From assembly GCF_017654315.1 (NCBI RefSeq), contig NZ_CP072203.1, forward strand, positions 5,969,880 to 6,033,879: 64,000 nt of DNA, read 5' to 3'. Every line of letters starts with the position of its first letter. Position 1 is the first letter of the stretch. Under the pieces are notes generated by a model that worked only from the letters and a program-made list of their open reading frames with translations, made no database searches and was not told where the DNA came from. Positions 43,464-52,422 of the stretch are shown here, one piece after another. The translations under genes and the position numbers were made by a program. The DNA is from Gordonia polyisoprenivorans. Lineage in GTDB: Bacteria; Actinomycetota; Actinomycetes; Mycobacteriales; Mycobacteriaceae.

Positions 43464-44189
43464 GTGAACACCCGTGTCCTGAACGTATGCGCACTCGGCG
43501 GGCCCGCCGCAGTTGTGGTCACCCTGATCGGGTGGCTCGTTGCCGGCATATTACCCGCACCAATGAGTCCATCCGCACCCTTTTCAGACGTCAGGAATTT
43601 CTATCTGGATAACAGCACCTTGACCGGCGCGGGTTTTGTTATCGCATCAATAGGCATCGTTTTGTACGCGCCGATGCTTGCAGTAATCACTGTTCACCTG
43701 CTGCGCATGGAGGGACGGAGCCCCGTCCTTGCGTTCACACAACTGGCCACCGGAACTGCGACGCTCCTGGTCAATCTCCTCCCAATGCTGCTATGGACAA
43801 TGGCCACTTTCCGCTCGGATCGGTCGAATGACACACTCCAACTCCTTCACGACATGGGATGGCTCATCCTCTTTCCCGCAATCATGTTGTTCTGCATGCA
43901 GAACGCCGCAATTGGCGTGGCCGTTGTGAGCAGCGACGGCTCTGTCTTTCCTCGTTGGCTCGGCTATCTCAATTTTTTTGTGGCAGTTTCGTTCCTGCCC
44001 GATCCTCTCGCATTCTTCTTCCACAACGGACCATTCGCATGGAATGGAGTATTTGTGTTCTGGTTGGCCCTGACGACCTACTGCATCTTCCTCTGCTCGA
44101 TGTCATGGGCCTGCTTACAAGCAAACAAATCCATCAGCGCCGGATCAAGTCTGTCGCCGGCCAGGCGCGCGGAGCCAGCAATAGGATGA
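43464..44189 (+). CDS. Multi-pass membrane protein, function unknown
   Basis: A 241-residue protein with about six hydrophobic segments (for example VVVTLIGWLVAGILP, VIASIGIVLYAPMLAVITV, LILFPAIMLFCMQ, FVFWLALTTYCIFLCSMSW). GTG 43464 has CGGAG upstream. It precedes the NorE/NorF-like pair by 43 bases on the same strand and is likely cotranscribed. I do not recognise a family beyond general resemblance to DUF4386-like membrane proteins. More AT-rich than flanking catabolic genes. Confidence 0.7.
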   Translation: MNTRVLNVCALGGPAAVVVTLIGWLVAGILPAPMSPSAPFSDVRNFYLDNSTLTGAGFVIASIGIVLYAPMLAVITVHLLRMEGRSPVLAFTQLATGTATLLVNLLPMLLWTMATFRSDRSNDTLQLLHDMGWLILFPAIMLFCMQNAAIGVAVVSSDGSVFPRWLGYLNFFVAVSFLPDPLAFFFHNGPFAWNGVFVFWLALTTYCIFLCSMSWACLQANKSISAGSSLSPARRAEPAIG

Positions 44190-44232
44190 CAAGAACAATA
44201 TCGTGGCACGATGGGACCGTTGAGGACTTCGC

Positions 44233-44880
44233 GTGAAAACTGAACTGCCCGATTTCATATGGACTGAGGAGGATGACGGAGACCAGAACTTCGTCCCACG
44301 CCAGCCCACTCGAACCGAAATCCCTGGTCTACCGGGGGAGCCTGGGCTGTGGGTGTTCATCATCGGAGATATGACTGTCTTCGGGTGGTTTTTCCTTGTC
44401 TTTATGTGGGAATATAGTCACGACCGGACTTTGTTCGCCGACTCCGTACCAGAACTCTATCGCCCAATCGGTGTGGTCAATACTCTTGTCCTCCTGTTCA
44501 GCTCTCTGTTCGTGGTGCTTGGGCTACACGCACACCGGAATGAGCGGCCCGCCGCCTTGAAACGCTGGCTCGCCGGAGCACTGATCTGCGCGTTCGTATT
44601 CGCTCTTTTGAAAGCTGTCGAATACTCTCTGGAAATAAACGCGGGGCACACACCCGCACAAAACACGTTCTTCCTCTTTTACTTCGCACTGACTGGCATA
44701 CACCTGATTCACGTGCTCATCGGAGTCGGGCTTCTCACCGCTTGGTGGCGTTCATCGGCTCAAACCACTACTTGGCGCAGCAAACGAGTCCTCGCAGAGT
44801 CAGCAGCAGTGTATTGGCACATGGTTGATCTCCTCTGGATCGTGATCTTCACTATCGTCTACCTCGCGAGCACGACATGA
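44233..44880 (+). CDS. NorE-like / cytochrome c oxidase subunit III-family protein
   Basis: A 215-residue membrane protein of the heme-copper-oxidase subunit III family with five to six helices: GLWVFIIGDMTVFGWFF, LFSSLFVVLGLHAHR, TFFLFYFALTGIHLIHV and the closing AVYWHMVDLLWIVIF. The length and pairing with a short subunit-IV-like protein match NorE/NorF, accessory proteins of nitric oxide reductase, rather than oxidase subunit III with its own subunits I and II, none of which are here. GTG 44233; overlaps the next gene by ATGA. Confidence 0.8.
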   Translation: MKTELPDFIWTEEDDGDQNFVPRQPTRTEIPGLPGEPGLWVFIIGDMTVFGWFFLVFMWEYSHDRTLFADSVPELYRPIGVVNTLVLLFSSLFVVLGLHAHRNERPAALKRWLAGALICAFVFALLKAVEYSLEINAGHTPAQNTFFLFYFALTGIHLIHVLIGVGLLTAWWRSSAQTTTWRSKRVLAESAAVYWHMVDLLWIVIFTIVYLASTT

Positions 44881-45155
44881 CTGAAATAAAAGTGCTCCCT
44901 CGTCGCGTGTTCATCGTTTGGGTGTCACTCGTGGCGCTGACATGTGCCACGTTGTGGCTGGGTATCGACCACCCACTCGCCTCTGTAAGCGTAAGACTGG
45001 CATCCTCGATCGCCATCCTGCTCGCCTTCGTCAAGGCATGGTTCATCGGTATGGACTTCATGGAGATCCGTGACGCCCCGGCCCCCCTGAAAGTGGTATT
45101 CAACGCGTGGATCATGCTCATTGGAGGTGGACTCGTCATCCTTTACGCGTTGTGA
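44877..45155 (+). CDS. NorF-like / cytochrome c oxidase subunit IV-family protein
   Basis: A 92-residue protein with three predicted helices and the family segment AFVKAWFIGMDFMEIRDAP. It is coupled to the NorE-like gene by an ATGA overlap. Prokaryotic subunit-IV/NorF proteins stabilise or help assemble heme-copper enzymes. Here the pair is orphaned in a catabolic block, so it may serve an oxygenase or a membrane protein instead. Confidence 0.78.
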   Translation: MTEIKVLPRRVFIVWVSLVALTCATLWLGIDHPLASVSVRLASSIAILLAFVKAWFIGMDFMEIRDAPAPLKVVFNAWIMLIGGGLVILYAL

Positions 45156-45359
45156 GTTGCCCACCCTCATCGACCTAATCCTGATGTCTACACTATTTCT
45201 GCCGAGCTCCGAATCAACGCCAATTGTATTGCCAGTGAACTTTATTCGAGTGTATTGTCTCGAAAGATCTGTGCGCTTACTGCAATCACGCGACCTACCG
45301 CACCAGCTAGTTGACACAAATGAATGCCGCGTGGATGTTGTGTAGCGTGAAGAAGAGTG

Positions 45360-46880
45360 TCAGATCGGGGAGATGGTGCGCCTCTTGCCCGGCACGCGAT
45401 CTGTGTGGCGACGACACCTCGACAGCGACTCGATCAACAGAGTGCGCGTTGCCGAGGGCATAACGACGTCGTCGATGCCGAACCCCGACGCGGCCCTGAG
45501 TGGATCACGTTTCGCTCGAAATCTCGCGATGAGTTCTTCTCGATAACTCGCCGGATCTGATGCGGCTTTGAACTCCCTACCGAACGCGATGTCGACTGCA
45601 CTTTCGATGGGCATAGCGCTGATCTCTGCACTCGGCCAAGCGATTGAGAGGTCAGCATCAATACTGCGCCCACCACCCATCGCTATGTACGCTGCGCCAT
45701 ACCCCTTCCGAACCACGATCGAAAACCGTGGAACGGTCGCACGACCGAGTTCGAACATCAATCGGCCGCTGCGCCGAGCAAGTTGCGTCGACTCCGCCGC
45801 CGATCCAATCAAGAATCCGGGCAGATCGATCAGGATCAATATCGGAAGGCCAAATGCGTCGCATACGGCGGCGAGATGGGCCGCCTTCTCGCAAGCGCCC
45901 GCGTCGAGTGCACCACCCAGGTGCCTGGGCTGATTGCCGATTACGCCGAGAGGGCGCCCGTCGATACGGGCGAGACCAGTCACAATGTTCGGGGCGGCGG
46001 TCGGCCGAATCTCCAGGATCGATTCAGCATCGGCAAGAGCCTCGACGACGTCGAGCATGTCGTAGGCCATCCGTGACGCCTCGGGAACAATTGAGTCGAG
46101 ATCAACTTCGACTGCCCTTACTGCGCTGGCTCGAGGAAGCGGTCCATCCGCGAATGGTGGCAGATAGCTCAGATAGGCACGCACCGCCGCGAGCGCTTCA
46201 TACTCATCGGCAGCAGCAATATCGGCGACTCCTCGTTCGGCCTGTATATCAGCGCCACCGATCTCTTCGTTGCTCAGATCTTCACCGGTTCCCGCGCGAA
46301 CGAAAGGAGCGGCGGACATGCCGATCGTCCCGATCCCTCGAACCACCACAACAAGGTCACACATCGCCGCGAGGTTGGCGGCGAGGCCGAATCCTGGGCC
46401 CATCATGACAGTGACGGTTGGTACCAAGCCGGATAGATCGACCAGTCTGGCCAGCATCTGTGAGCCGACAGCAGCAAGACGAGAGTCGAGGCCCTCCTGA
46501 ATTCGGTGGCCTCCGCCGTCGCATAGTAGCACCAGCGGGATTCGATCGTGCAGACATCGTGCAGCACATCGCTCGATCTTGCTCATACCAACTTCTCCGT
46601 TGCTTCCCCCGAGCACTGTGAAGTCGAATGCCGCGATCGCAGCGGGGCGTCCGTCGATATACCCAATGCCCGTAACGACGCCGTCACCGAGAAGATCTCC
46701 GCTGTCAAGGGAACCCCCTGGTGTGACCAGCGCCCCGAACTCCACAAAGGTCGCATCACCCGTGAGGATTCTGATCCTTTCACGCGCGGTCAATTTGCCT
46801 CGGTCGTGTTGACGCGCGACGGCCTCGGGGCGTGATTGATCCTGCGTGGCGGCGTGCGCCGCGAGAATACGGTCAGACAT
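45360..46880 (-). CDS. Acyl-CoA carboxylase, carboxyltransferase subunit
   Basis: A 506-residue biotin-dependent carboxyltransferase with RQHDRGKLTARERI, the N-domain GGGHRIQEG and the C-domain LPGFLIGSAAE and RKGYGAAYIAMGG motifs. It transfers CO2 from carboxybiotin to an acyl-CoA such as propionyl- or methylcrotonyl-CoA; the substrate is not evident. No biotin carboxylase gene is adjacent, so it must borrow one. The start at 46880 lacks a clear ribosome site. The operator-like repeat S4 lies 58 bases upstream. Confidence 0.87.
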   Translation of the reverse strand: MSDRILAAHAATQDQSRPEAVARQHDRGKLTARERIRILTGDATFVEFGALVTPGGSLDSGDLLGDGVVTGIGYIDGRPAAIAAFDFTVLGGSNGEVGMSKIERCAARCLHDRIPLVLLCDGGGHRIQEGLDSRLAAVGSQMLARLVDLSGLVPTVTVMMGPGFGLAANLAAMCDLVVVVRGIGTIGMSAAPFVRAGTGEDLSNEEIGGADIQAERGVADIAAADEYEALAAVRAYLSYLPPFADGPLPRASAVRAVEVDLDSIVPEASRMAYDMLDVVEALADAESILEIRPTAAPNIVTGLARIDGRPLGVIGNQPRHLGGALDAGACEKAAHLAAVCDAFGLPILILIDLPGFLIGSAAESTQLARRSGRLMFELGRATVPRFSIVVRKGYGAAYIAMGGGRSIDADLSIAWPSAEISAMPIESAVDIAFGREFKAASDPASYREELIARFRAKRDPLRAASGFGIDDVVMPSATRTLLIESLSRCRRHTDRVPGKRRTISPI

Positions 46881-46937
46881 AGGGTGCCGATCTTGTCGAG
46901 CTTCAACTCCGCGATGGGGAGTCCTCGGGCACGAGCA

Positions 46938-46964
46938 TAGTTGAATTTATATTCGATTCAACTA
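46938..46964. promoter_or_regulatory. Inverted repeat upstream of carboxyltransferase (site S4)
   Basis: Perfect 9-bp arms TAGTTGAAT/ATTCAACTA with a 9-base spacer. The reverse complement aligns with S2 through CGAATATA...ATT.AAC, but its dyad axis differs, so membership in the S-site family is tentative. Confidence 0.45.
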
Positions 46965-47061
46965 CTGGGTTGGACGCACATATGCCGACACCCCCAGCGG
47001 TCACTTGCCTGTTAGCCCAAGGGCAGGTCCGACATCGCCCGTTCAAGCGGTAAAGCGGCTC

Positions 47062-47928
47062 TCAGAGCTGATGCCGCGCCAGGAACTCCTCGATCGCACC
47101 GGCGAACACCTGATTGTCGTCACCGGCGACCATGTGTCCGGCCGCACTGACGTCGGCGATCTCCACCTGCGGGACAAGGGCTTTCATGGACGCGATTCCG
47201 GAATCGCTGACCACGTCCGACTTTCCGCCGCGCACGATCAACGTGGGGACCGTGACCTGGCGTGCCGCCGCGGTCAGTCGAGCCGGATCGGTGTGCCGGC
47301 GTGGCTCGTCGTCATCGGAGGCGATGAACGCCGGGTCCCAGTGCCAGTACCAGCGGCCGTCCTCACGGAGCCGGACGTTCTTGCGCAGCCCGTCGAGGTT
47401 CTTGGGGCGTCGACGTGTCGGGTTGTAGGCGGCGATCGCATCGGCGACCTCCTCCAGCGACGCGAAGCCGTCGATGTGGTCGGTCATGAACGTCTTGATC
47501 CGGTCGATCCCCTGGGGTTCCACATCGATGACCACATCCACCATCACCAGCGCCAAGGCGAGGTCGGGATGCTCGCCGGCCACGCACAGACTGGTGATCC
47601 CACCCAGCGACGCGCCGATCAGCACCGGCTTGGCCGGCAGGGTGGCGAGTATCGCGACAAGATCGTGGACGAAGCCGTCGAGCGCATAGTTGCCATCGGG
47701 CGCCCACGAACTGTCACCATGCCCCCGGGAATCGAAGGCGTACACCTCGCGCCCCTGCTCGGCCAGCGCTTGCGCGCTCCGATCCCACGAATGCCTGGTC
47801 TGACCGCCACCGTGGAGCATGACGATCGGAGCTGACTCGCCCCGAGCGCCCCACCGGTCGCCGACGATGGTTACAGAGCCCTTGCCGACGGAGATCTCTA
47901 CTGGCTCGGCATCATGCGGGGGAGTCAT
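47062..47928 (-). CDS. Alpha/beta hydrolase
   Basis: A 288-residue hydrolase with the oxyanion HGGGQTRHSW, nucleophile elbow GASLGG (Ser107), an acid Asp in the GGKSDVV region and the catalytic His in AGHMVAGDD. ATG 47928 has AAGGA at seven bases. Could be an esterase, epoxide hydrolase or C-C hydrolase; a MhpC-type role in ring-cleavage product hydrolysis is possible but no ring-cleavage dioxygenase is seen nearby. Confidence 0.85.
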   Translation of the reverse strand: MTPPHDAEPVEISVGKGSVTIVGDRWGARGESAPIVMLHGGGQTRHSWDRSAQALAEQGREVYAFDSRGHGDSSWAPDGNYALDGFVHDLVAILATLPAKPVLIGASLGGITSLCVAGEHPDLALALVMVDVVIDVEPQGIDRIKTFMTDHIDGFASLEEVADAIAAYNPTRRRPKNLDGLRKNVRLREDGRWYWHWDPAFIASDDDEPRRHTDPARLTAAARQVTVPTLIVRGGKSDVVSDSGIASMKALVPQVEIADVSAAGHMVAGDDNQVFAGAIEEFLARHQL

Positions 47929-48352
47929 GGCGAATCCTTTCCGAGGTCACGTCGCGTGCACCTCCAACATCGACATAACCAGACGCACAACTGGACGCGC
48001 AGGTCGGCCATCGCAACCGTGGTGTGCGCACCTCCTAGGCAGGACGGAAACCGGCGACGATGCGGCTCGCCGAGTGGCAGCGAACCTCACCTCCGCGGCT
48101 GGCCCCGGAGGCTACCGCCAACCGAAGCAACCCGGACGCCCGTCGAACCGGCCCTCTGATCATCGAGGTGACAGCTTCGGGCGGTCGATCTGAAGAGATA
48201 CCGAATGGGCGATGCTGCCCAAGGCCCGTTGCACCGGGATCGATCCGATATGTAACCGCCGGAAGACAATCACCACAACCGTCGGAGGACGTCCTCAACA
48301 TCGGCACCTGTTGCTGCCGTCGTGGTGTGCGCCGGCGGTTAGGGGAACCTGG
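47929..48352. other. No gene recognised
   Basis: About 420 bases between two left-running genes. Open frames on either strand have no family features. It probably holds the promoter of the alpha/beta hydrolase; no clear element was found. Confidence 0.45.
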
Positions 48353-48670
48353 TCAGAGGGCGCCCTTGCCCGGATCACCCGCAGGCACCGCGGTGAAGGT
48401 CTTGACGTCGAGCGGACCGGACAGCAATCCGCCAATCGCGGCTCCGAGTTCGGTCAGCGCCGGGGCACCGCCGTGGACCTGGAGAGCGTCGGCGGATTCC
48501 CACTTCTCGATCATCACGAACTCGTTGCCTGTCGCCGACTGGTGCAATGCGTACAGCTCGCAGCCCGGCTCCTGGTGCACCTTGTCGATCGCGGTCAGGA
48601 TGGCCGCACGGACCTCCTCTTCCTTACCGGATTGCGGGGAAATCGTCGCCACCACGATCACTGCGGACAT
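48353..48670 (-). CDS. Antibiotic biosynthesis monooxygenase (ABM) domain protein
   Basis: A 105-residue ferredoxin-like-fold protein with the ABM pattern VIVVATISPQSGKEEEV, EPGCELYALHQS and EFVMIEKWESADAL. Such proteins are small oxygenases or quinone-interacting proteins that act as dimers without cofactors. ATG 48670 was preferred; GTG 48679 has GAAGG closer. It stands alone between the hydrolase and a DUF1345 gene. Confidence 0.8.
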   Translation of the reverse strand: MSAVIVVATISPQSGKEEEVRAAILTAIDKVHQEPGCELYALHQSATGNEFVMIEKWESADALQVHGGAPALTELGAAIGGLLSGPLDVKTFTAVPAGDPGKGAL

Positions 48671-48995
48671 CGTCGTCACTCACCTTCGTCTCGTCGAACA
48701 CAATCCAGGATGACGCTACGCCGGATCGCCGCGTCGCGGAACAGACTGATGTGGAACAGACTGCTGCAGAACAGACTCGGGCCAACAGTCGCCACCGCAC
48801 TTTCAGCCCGACCACGACGATGAGGATCCGCACGCCGAGCTGCACGAGGTACCCGACGGCGTCCACGTCCTCGGAGGAGTACCCGCTCCCCCGACGGCGA
48901 GCGGGCCATCACTTCGCCTGTCGCAACAGGTGAGACGCGCGGCACCCGGCGGTTGGGCACACAATAGACGCAGCGGTGCTACTGATGGTGGGGTG
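48671..48995. other. Divergent promoter region, no gene recognised
   Basis: About 325 bases between the divergent ABM and DUF1345 genes. One minus-strand frame has a hydrophobic stretch ([17 protein letters not shown]) but no start context or continuation that convinces me. Confidence 0.4.
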
Positions 48996-49634
48996 ATGCG
49001 CATCGTTCCGAACACCGCGGCGCCCCGGGTCCTGGTGGCAGTGCTGTGTGGCGCCGTCCTCGGGGTCGGCCTCGGCCTGCTCGCCCGCGATGCCGGGCAT
49101 GGCGTCCTCGCCGGCATCGCAACGACCGCCGGGGTGTTCGTCCTTCTCGGCTGGCTGGCGTTATGGCCCATGGATGCCGGCGACACCCGAGCGCACGTGG
49201 GACGGGAGGACTTCCGTCCCATCGTCGACGAGGTGATCGTGGTGGTCGCAGCACTCTCGGCGCTCGGCGGGATCATCGGACTACTCATCGACGGCGGATC
49301 GCGCGCCCACCTGATACCCGCGGCGATCGCCCTGCTGGGCGTATTCCTGTCCTGGGCGAGTCTGCACCTGATGTACGCAACCCGATACGCATTTCTCTAC
49401 TACGCCAAGGGAAAAGCCGGCGGGATAGACTTCAACACCGACGACCCGCCCGCCTTTCGTGACTTCTTCTACTTCAGCTACAACCTCGGTATGACCTATC
49501 AGGTGTCGGACACCTCGGTCTCCGACCGCGAGATCCGGTCGGTGGCCCTCCGACACTGCCTGTTGTCCTACGTTTTCGGTGCCGTTATCGTTGCAACGAC
49601 AATCAATCTCGTAGCGGGGATCGTGGTGGGTTAG
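48996..49634 (+). CDS. DUF1345 membrane protein
   Basis: A 212-residue membrane protein with about five helices and the DUF1345 signature [29 protein letters not shown] and [16 protein letters not shown]. Function unknown across the family. ATG 48996 (GTG 48993 equally possible) follows GGTGGGG. Convergent with the acyl-CoA dehydrogenase that ends at 49837, with 200 bases between that hold only a weak imperfect hairpin near 49698. Confidence 0.83.
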   Translation: MRIVPNTAAPRVLVAVLCGAVLGVGLGLLARDAGHGVLAGIATTAGVFVLLGWLALWPMDAGDTRAHVGREDFRPIVDEVIVVVAALSALGGIIGLLIDGGSRAHLIPAAIALLGVFLSWASLHLMYATRYAFLYYAKGKAGGIDFNTDDPPAFRDFFYFSYNLGMTYQVSDTSVSDREIRSVALRHCLLSYVFGAVIVATTINLVAGIVVG

Positions 49635-49836
49635 TCAGACACCACGGGATAGATCCCTGCGCGGACTCCGGCCGATGGCCGAGGTGAGACGAGCCTCTGG
49701 GTCGAGGAACCTCGAGACCACCGACAGCCGACGCGGATACGATGCATGGGTCGGCAAAGCACCACCGCCGGTTGCAGGGCACCTTCGGACGGAGAACACC
49801 GCTGGCGGAAAGCAGCGCCGATGGCGAGACCCCTAC

Positions 49837-50988
49837 CTATAGGCCCATATCCCGCCCGATGAGGTCCTTCATGATCTCCGTGGTACCACCGAAGATCGTC
49901 TGGATGCGCGAGTCGGTGTAGGCGCGAGAGACCTTGTACTCGTTCATGTATCCGTACCCGCCGTGCAGCTGCACGCAACGGTCGATGACCTTCTTGGCCA
50001 GTTCGGTGCACCACCACTTGTTTTTGGCGGCGTCGACGGCGGTCAGGTCTCCGTCGAGGACGGCGCGCAGGCAGCGGTCGATGTACTGCTCGGCGATGTC
50101 GAGTTCGGTCGACATCTCTGCGAGGTAGAACCGATTCGCCTGGAACGCACCGATGGGTTGTCCGAAAGCCTTGCGGTCCTTGGCGTATTGCAGGGTCTCC
50201 TCGAAGACCGCGCGAGCGCCGGCGATGGCTCCGATACCGATCGACAGCCGCTCCGACGGCAGGTTCTGCATGAGGTGGTAGAAGCCCTTGTTCTCCTCGC
50301 CGAGAAGGTTTTCCCGAGGCACCCGGACGTCGGTGAAGTGCAGTTCGGCGGTGTCGGCCGCCTTGAGGCCCATCTTGTCGAGCTTGCGACCCCGCTCGAA
50401 GCCCTCCATGTCGCGTTCGACGACGAGCAGCGAGAATGCCTTGTGCCCGGCGCCCGGGTCGGGATTGGTGCGGCACACGACCACCACCAGATCGGAGTTG
50501 ATGCCGGCCGAGATGAAGGTCTTGGAGCCGTTGAGGATGTAGTGGTCGCCGTCGAGGCGGGCCGAGGTCTTGATCCCGGCGAGGTCACTACCAGCGCCGG
50601 GCTCGGTCATCGCGACCGCGAGAATCGTTTCGCCCGTGGCCATCCCGGGCATCCATCGAGCGCGTTGCTCCTCATTGGCCAGATGCAGGAAGTAGGGGAC
50701 GAGGACGTCGTTTTGCAGGCTCAGACCAGGTGCGGCACTACCGAAGCGGGCGAACTCCTCAACGATGACGGCGTTGAAGCGGAAATCGTCGGTGACCCCG
50801 CCGCCGCCGTACTCCTCGGGGATGTTGAAGCCGAGAAGCCCGGCGTCACCTGCTTTCTTATAGGCCTCGCGATCAACCTGGCCTGCAGCTTCCCACTTCT
50901 CAACGTTGGGTGCGCATTCGCGGGCGAGGAATTCGCGCGCCGATGCGCGTAGTTGCTCGTGTTCGGCCTCGAAGACTGTACGTTTCAT
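49837..50988 (-). CDS. Acyl-CoA dehydrogenase
   Basis: A 383-residue ACAD close in pattern to the enzyme at 6664: IPEEYGGGGVTDDFRF, AMTEPGAGSDLAGIKT, FEETLQYAKDRKAFGQPIG, LHGGYGYMNEYKVSRAY and IFGGTTEIMKDLIGRDMGL. Gly occupies the MCAD Glu position, as in LCAD-type enzymes. Its ATG (50988) follows the thiolase stop by four bases, making a dehydrogenase-thiolase beta-oxidation pair in one operon. Confidence 0.92.
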   Translation of the reverse strand: MKRTVFEAEHEQLRASAREFLARECAPNVEKWEAAGQVDREAYKKAGDAGLLGFNIPEEYGGGGVTDDFRFNAVIVEEFARFGSAAPGLSLQNDVLVPYFLHLANEEQRARWMPGMATGETILAVAMTEPGAGSDLAGIKTSARLDGDHYILNGSKTFISAGINSDLVVVVCRTNPDPGAGHKAFSLLVVERDMEGFERGRKLDKMGLKAADTAELHFTDVRVPRENLLGEENKGFYHLMQNLPSERLSIGIGAIAGARAVFEETLQYAKDRKAFGQPIGAFQANRFYLAEMSTELDIAEQYIDRCLRAVLDGDLTAVDAAKNKWWCTELAKKVIDRCVQLHGGYGYMNEYKVSRAYTDSRIQTIFGGTTEIMKDLIGRDMGL

Positions 50989-50992
50989 GGAT

Positions 50993-52186
50993 TCAGATCC
51001 GTTCGATGATGGTGGCGTTGGCCATTCCGGCGCCTTCACACATGGTCTGCAGACCATAGCGCCCGCCGGTGGCCTCGAGGTGATTGACGAGCGTCGAGAG
51101 CAGTCGGGTCCCCGATGACCCGAGTGCGTGGCCGAGGGCGATCGCTCCGCCGCGCGGGTTGAGCTTGGCGGGGTCGGCACCGAATTCGTGCGCCCACGCC
51201 ATCGGCACCGGCGCGAAAGCCTCGTTGACCTCGTAGGCGTCAATATCGCCGATCGACAGCCCCGAGCGCTTGAGTGCCTTGTGGGTTGCCGGGATCGGCG
51301 CGGTCAGCATGAAGATCGGGTCGTCGCCGGCCAGCGAGAAGGCATGGAATCGGGCACGCGGTGTCAGGCCAAGCCTGGCGGCCGTGGTGTCGCTCATGAT
51401 CAGCGCCCCGGAGGCACCGTCGGTCAACGGCGAGGAGTTACCGGGGGTGATGTGCCAGTTGATCTCAGGGAAGCGTTCGGCGTACTCGGGGCTGTAGAAC
51501 GACGACTTCAGTCCGGACAGACCCTCCTGCGTGGTCTGCGCGCGCACCGTCTCGTCGACCGCGTGGGTGAGCTGGTTTCCGTCGGTGTCGGCGACCTCGA
51601 TCGGCAGGATCTCCTTGGCGAAGAAGCCATCTGCGGCAGCCTGAGCGGCACGACGATGCGACTCGGCGGCGAAGGCATCCACCGCATCCCTGTCGAACTT
51701 CCACTTCGCCGCGACGAGCTCCGCCGAGATACCTTGGCCGACAAGGCCTTCGGGGTAACGGGCGGCGATGCTCGGTCCGTACGGACTCCGCCCGACGGTG
51801 GTGAAACCCATCGGTACCCGGCTCATGGACTCGACACCCGCGGCGATCACGACGTCGTACGCGCCCGCGATGACGCCCTGTGCAGCGAAGTGCGCGGCCT
51901 GCTGACTCGACCCGCACTGCCGATCGACAGTGGTCGCCGGCACCGACTCAGGGAACCCGGCCGACAACAGTGCGGTGCGCGAGATGTTGAGCGCCTGTTC
52001 CCCTGCCTGGCCGACGCAGCCACCGATGACGTCGTCGACGAGCGCCGGGTCGAGGTCGTTGCGCTCGACTAGCGCGCGCAGCACGTGCGCGAGCAGTTCG
52101 ACCGGCTTGGTCTGTGAGAGCGCGCCGCCGGGCTTGCCCTTGCCGGAGGCAAGGCGGACAACGTCGACGATGACGGCTTCGGGCAT
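50993..52186 (-). CDS. Acetyl-CoA acetyltransferase (thiolase)
   Basis: A 397-residue classical thiolase with the nucleophile Cys91 in DRQCGSSQQA, YEVNEAFA, the His in GGAIALGHALGSSG and the closing CEGAGMANA loop. It cleaves 3-oxoacyl-CoA to acetyl-CoA and a shortened acyl-CoA. ATG 52186 has GGAGG at seven bases. Divergent from the TetR gene at 52423; a dyad lies in between. Confidence 0.93.
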   Translation of the reverse strand: MPEAVIVDVVRLASGKGKPGGALSQTKPVELLAHVLRALVERNDLDPALVDDVIGGCVGQAGEQALNISRTALLSAGFPESVPATTVDRQCGSSQQAAHFAAQGVIAGAYDVVIAAGVESMSRVPMGFTTVGRSPYGPSIAARYPEGLVGQGISAELVAAKWKFDRDAVDAFAAESHRRAAQAAADGFFAKEILPIEVADTDGNQLTHAVDETVRAQTTQEGLSGLKSSFYSPEYAERFPEINWHITPGNSSPLTDGASGALIMSDTTAARLGLTPRARFHAFSLAGDDPIFMLTAPIPATHKALKRSGLSIGDIDAYEVNEAFAPVPMAWAHEFGADPAKLNPRGGAIALGHALGSSGTRLLSTLVNHLEATGGRYGLQTMCEGAGMANATIIERI

Positions 52187-52265
52187 GGGGAGAACCTCCG
52201 GAGGATTCACGGTGCACGGGTCGCGGCGGGACGTAGGTCGCCCACGCACGAAACCCGAACCACCG

Positions 52266-52283
52266 ACTTATCGTTCGCTAAGT
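52266..52283. promoter_or_regulatory. Operator-like dyad between thiolase and tetR
   Basis: ACTTA...TAAGT arms with an internal CG..CG symmetry (14 of 18 bases in dyad) in the divergent gap. Probable binding site of the TetR protein encoded at 52423 for the thiolase/dehydrogenase operon. Confidence 0.45.
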
Positions 52284-52422
52284 TTGTAGCACGGCGGTGT
52301 GATGCAGATCAACGAGGTCGCAGGCCCGGACGCCCCCGCGAGTTGGCCGACGCCGACGATCCACCACCCGCGTCCGCACGTTCGGACGGCGTTCTTGGTC
52401 GGCGCTACTAGGATCGGACCCT

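Noticed and set aside
48624..48866. 80-residue minus-strand frame with a hydrophobic stretch
   Set aside because: No ribosome site, and it overlaps the start of the ABM gene in another frame.
49690..49720. Imperfect hairpin between the convergent DUF1345 and dehydrogenase genes
   Set aside because: Stem interrupted by a two-base insertion and no T-run; too weak to list as a terminator.
49963..50952. 329-residue open frame on the plus strand
   Set aside because: Antisense shadow of the acyl-CoA dehydrogenase at 49837.
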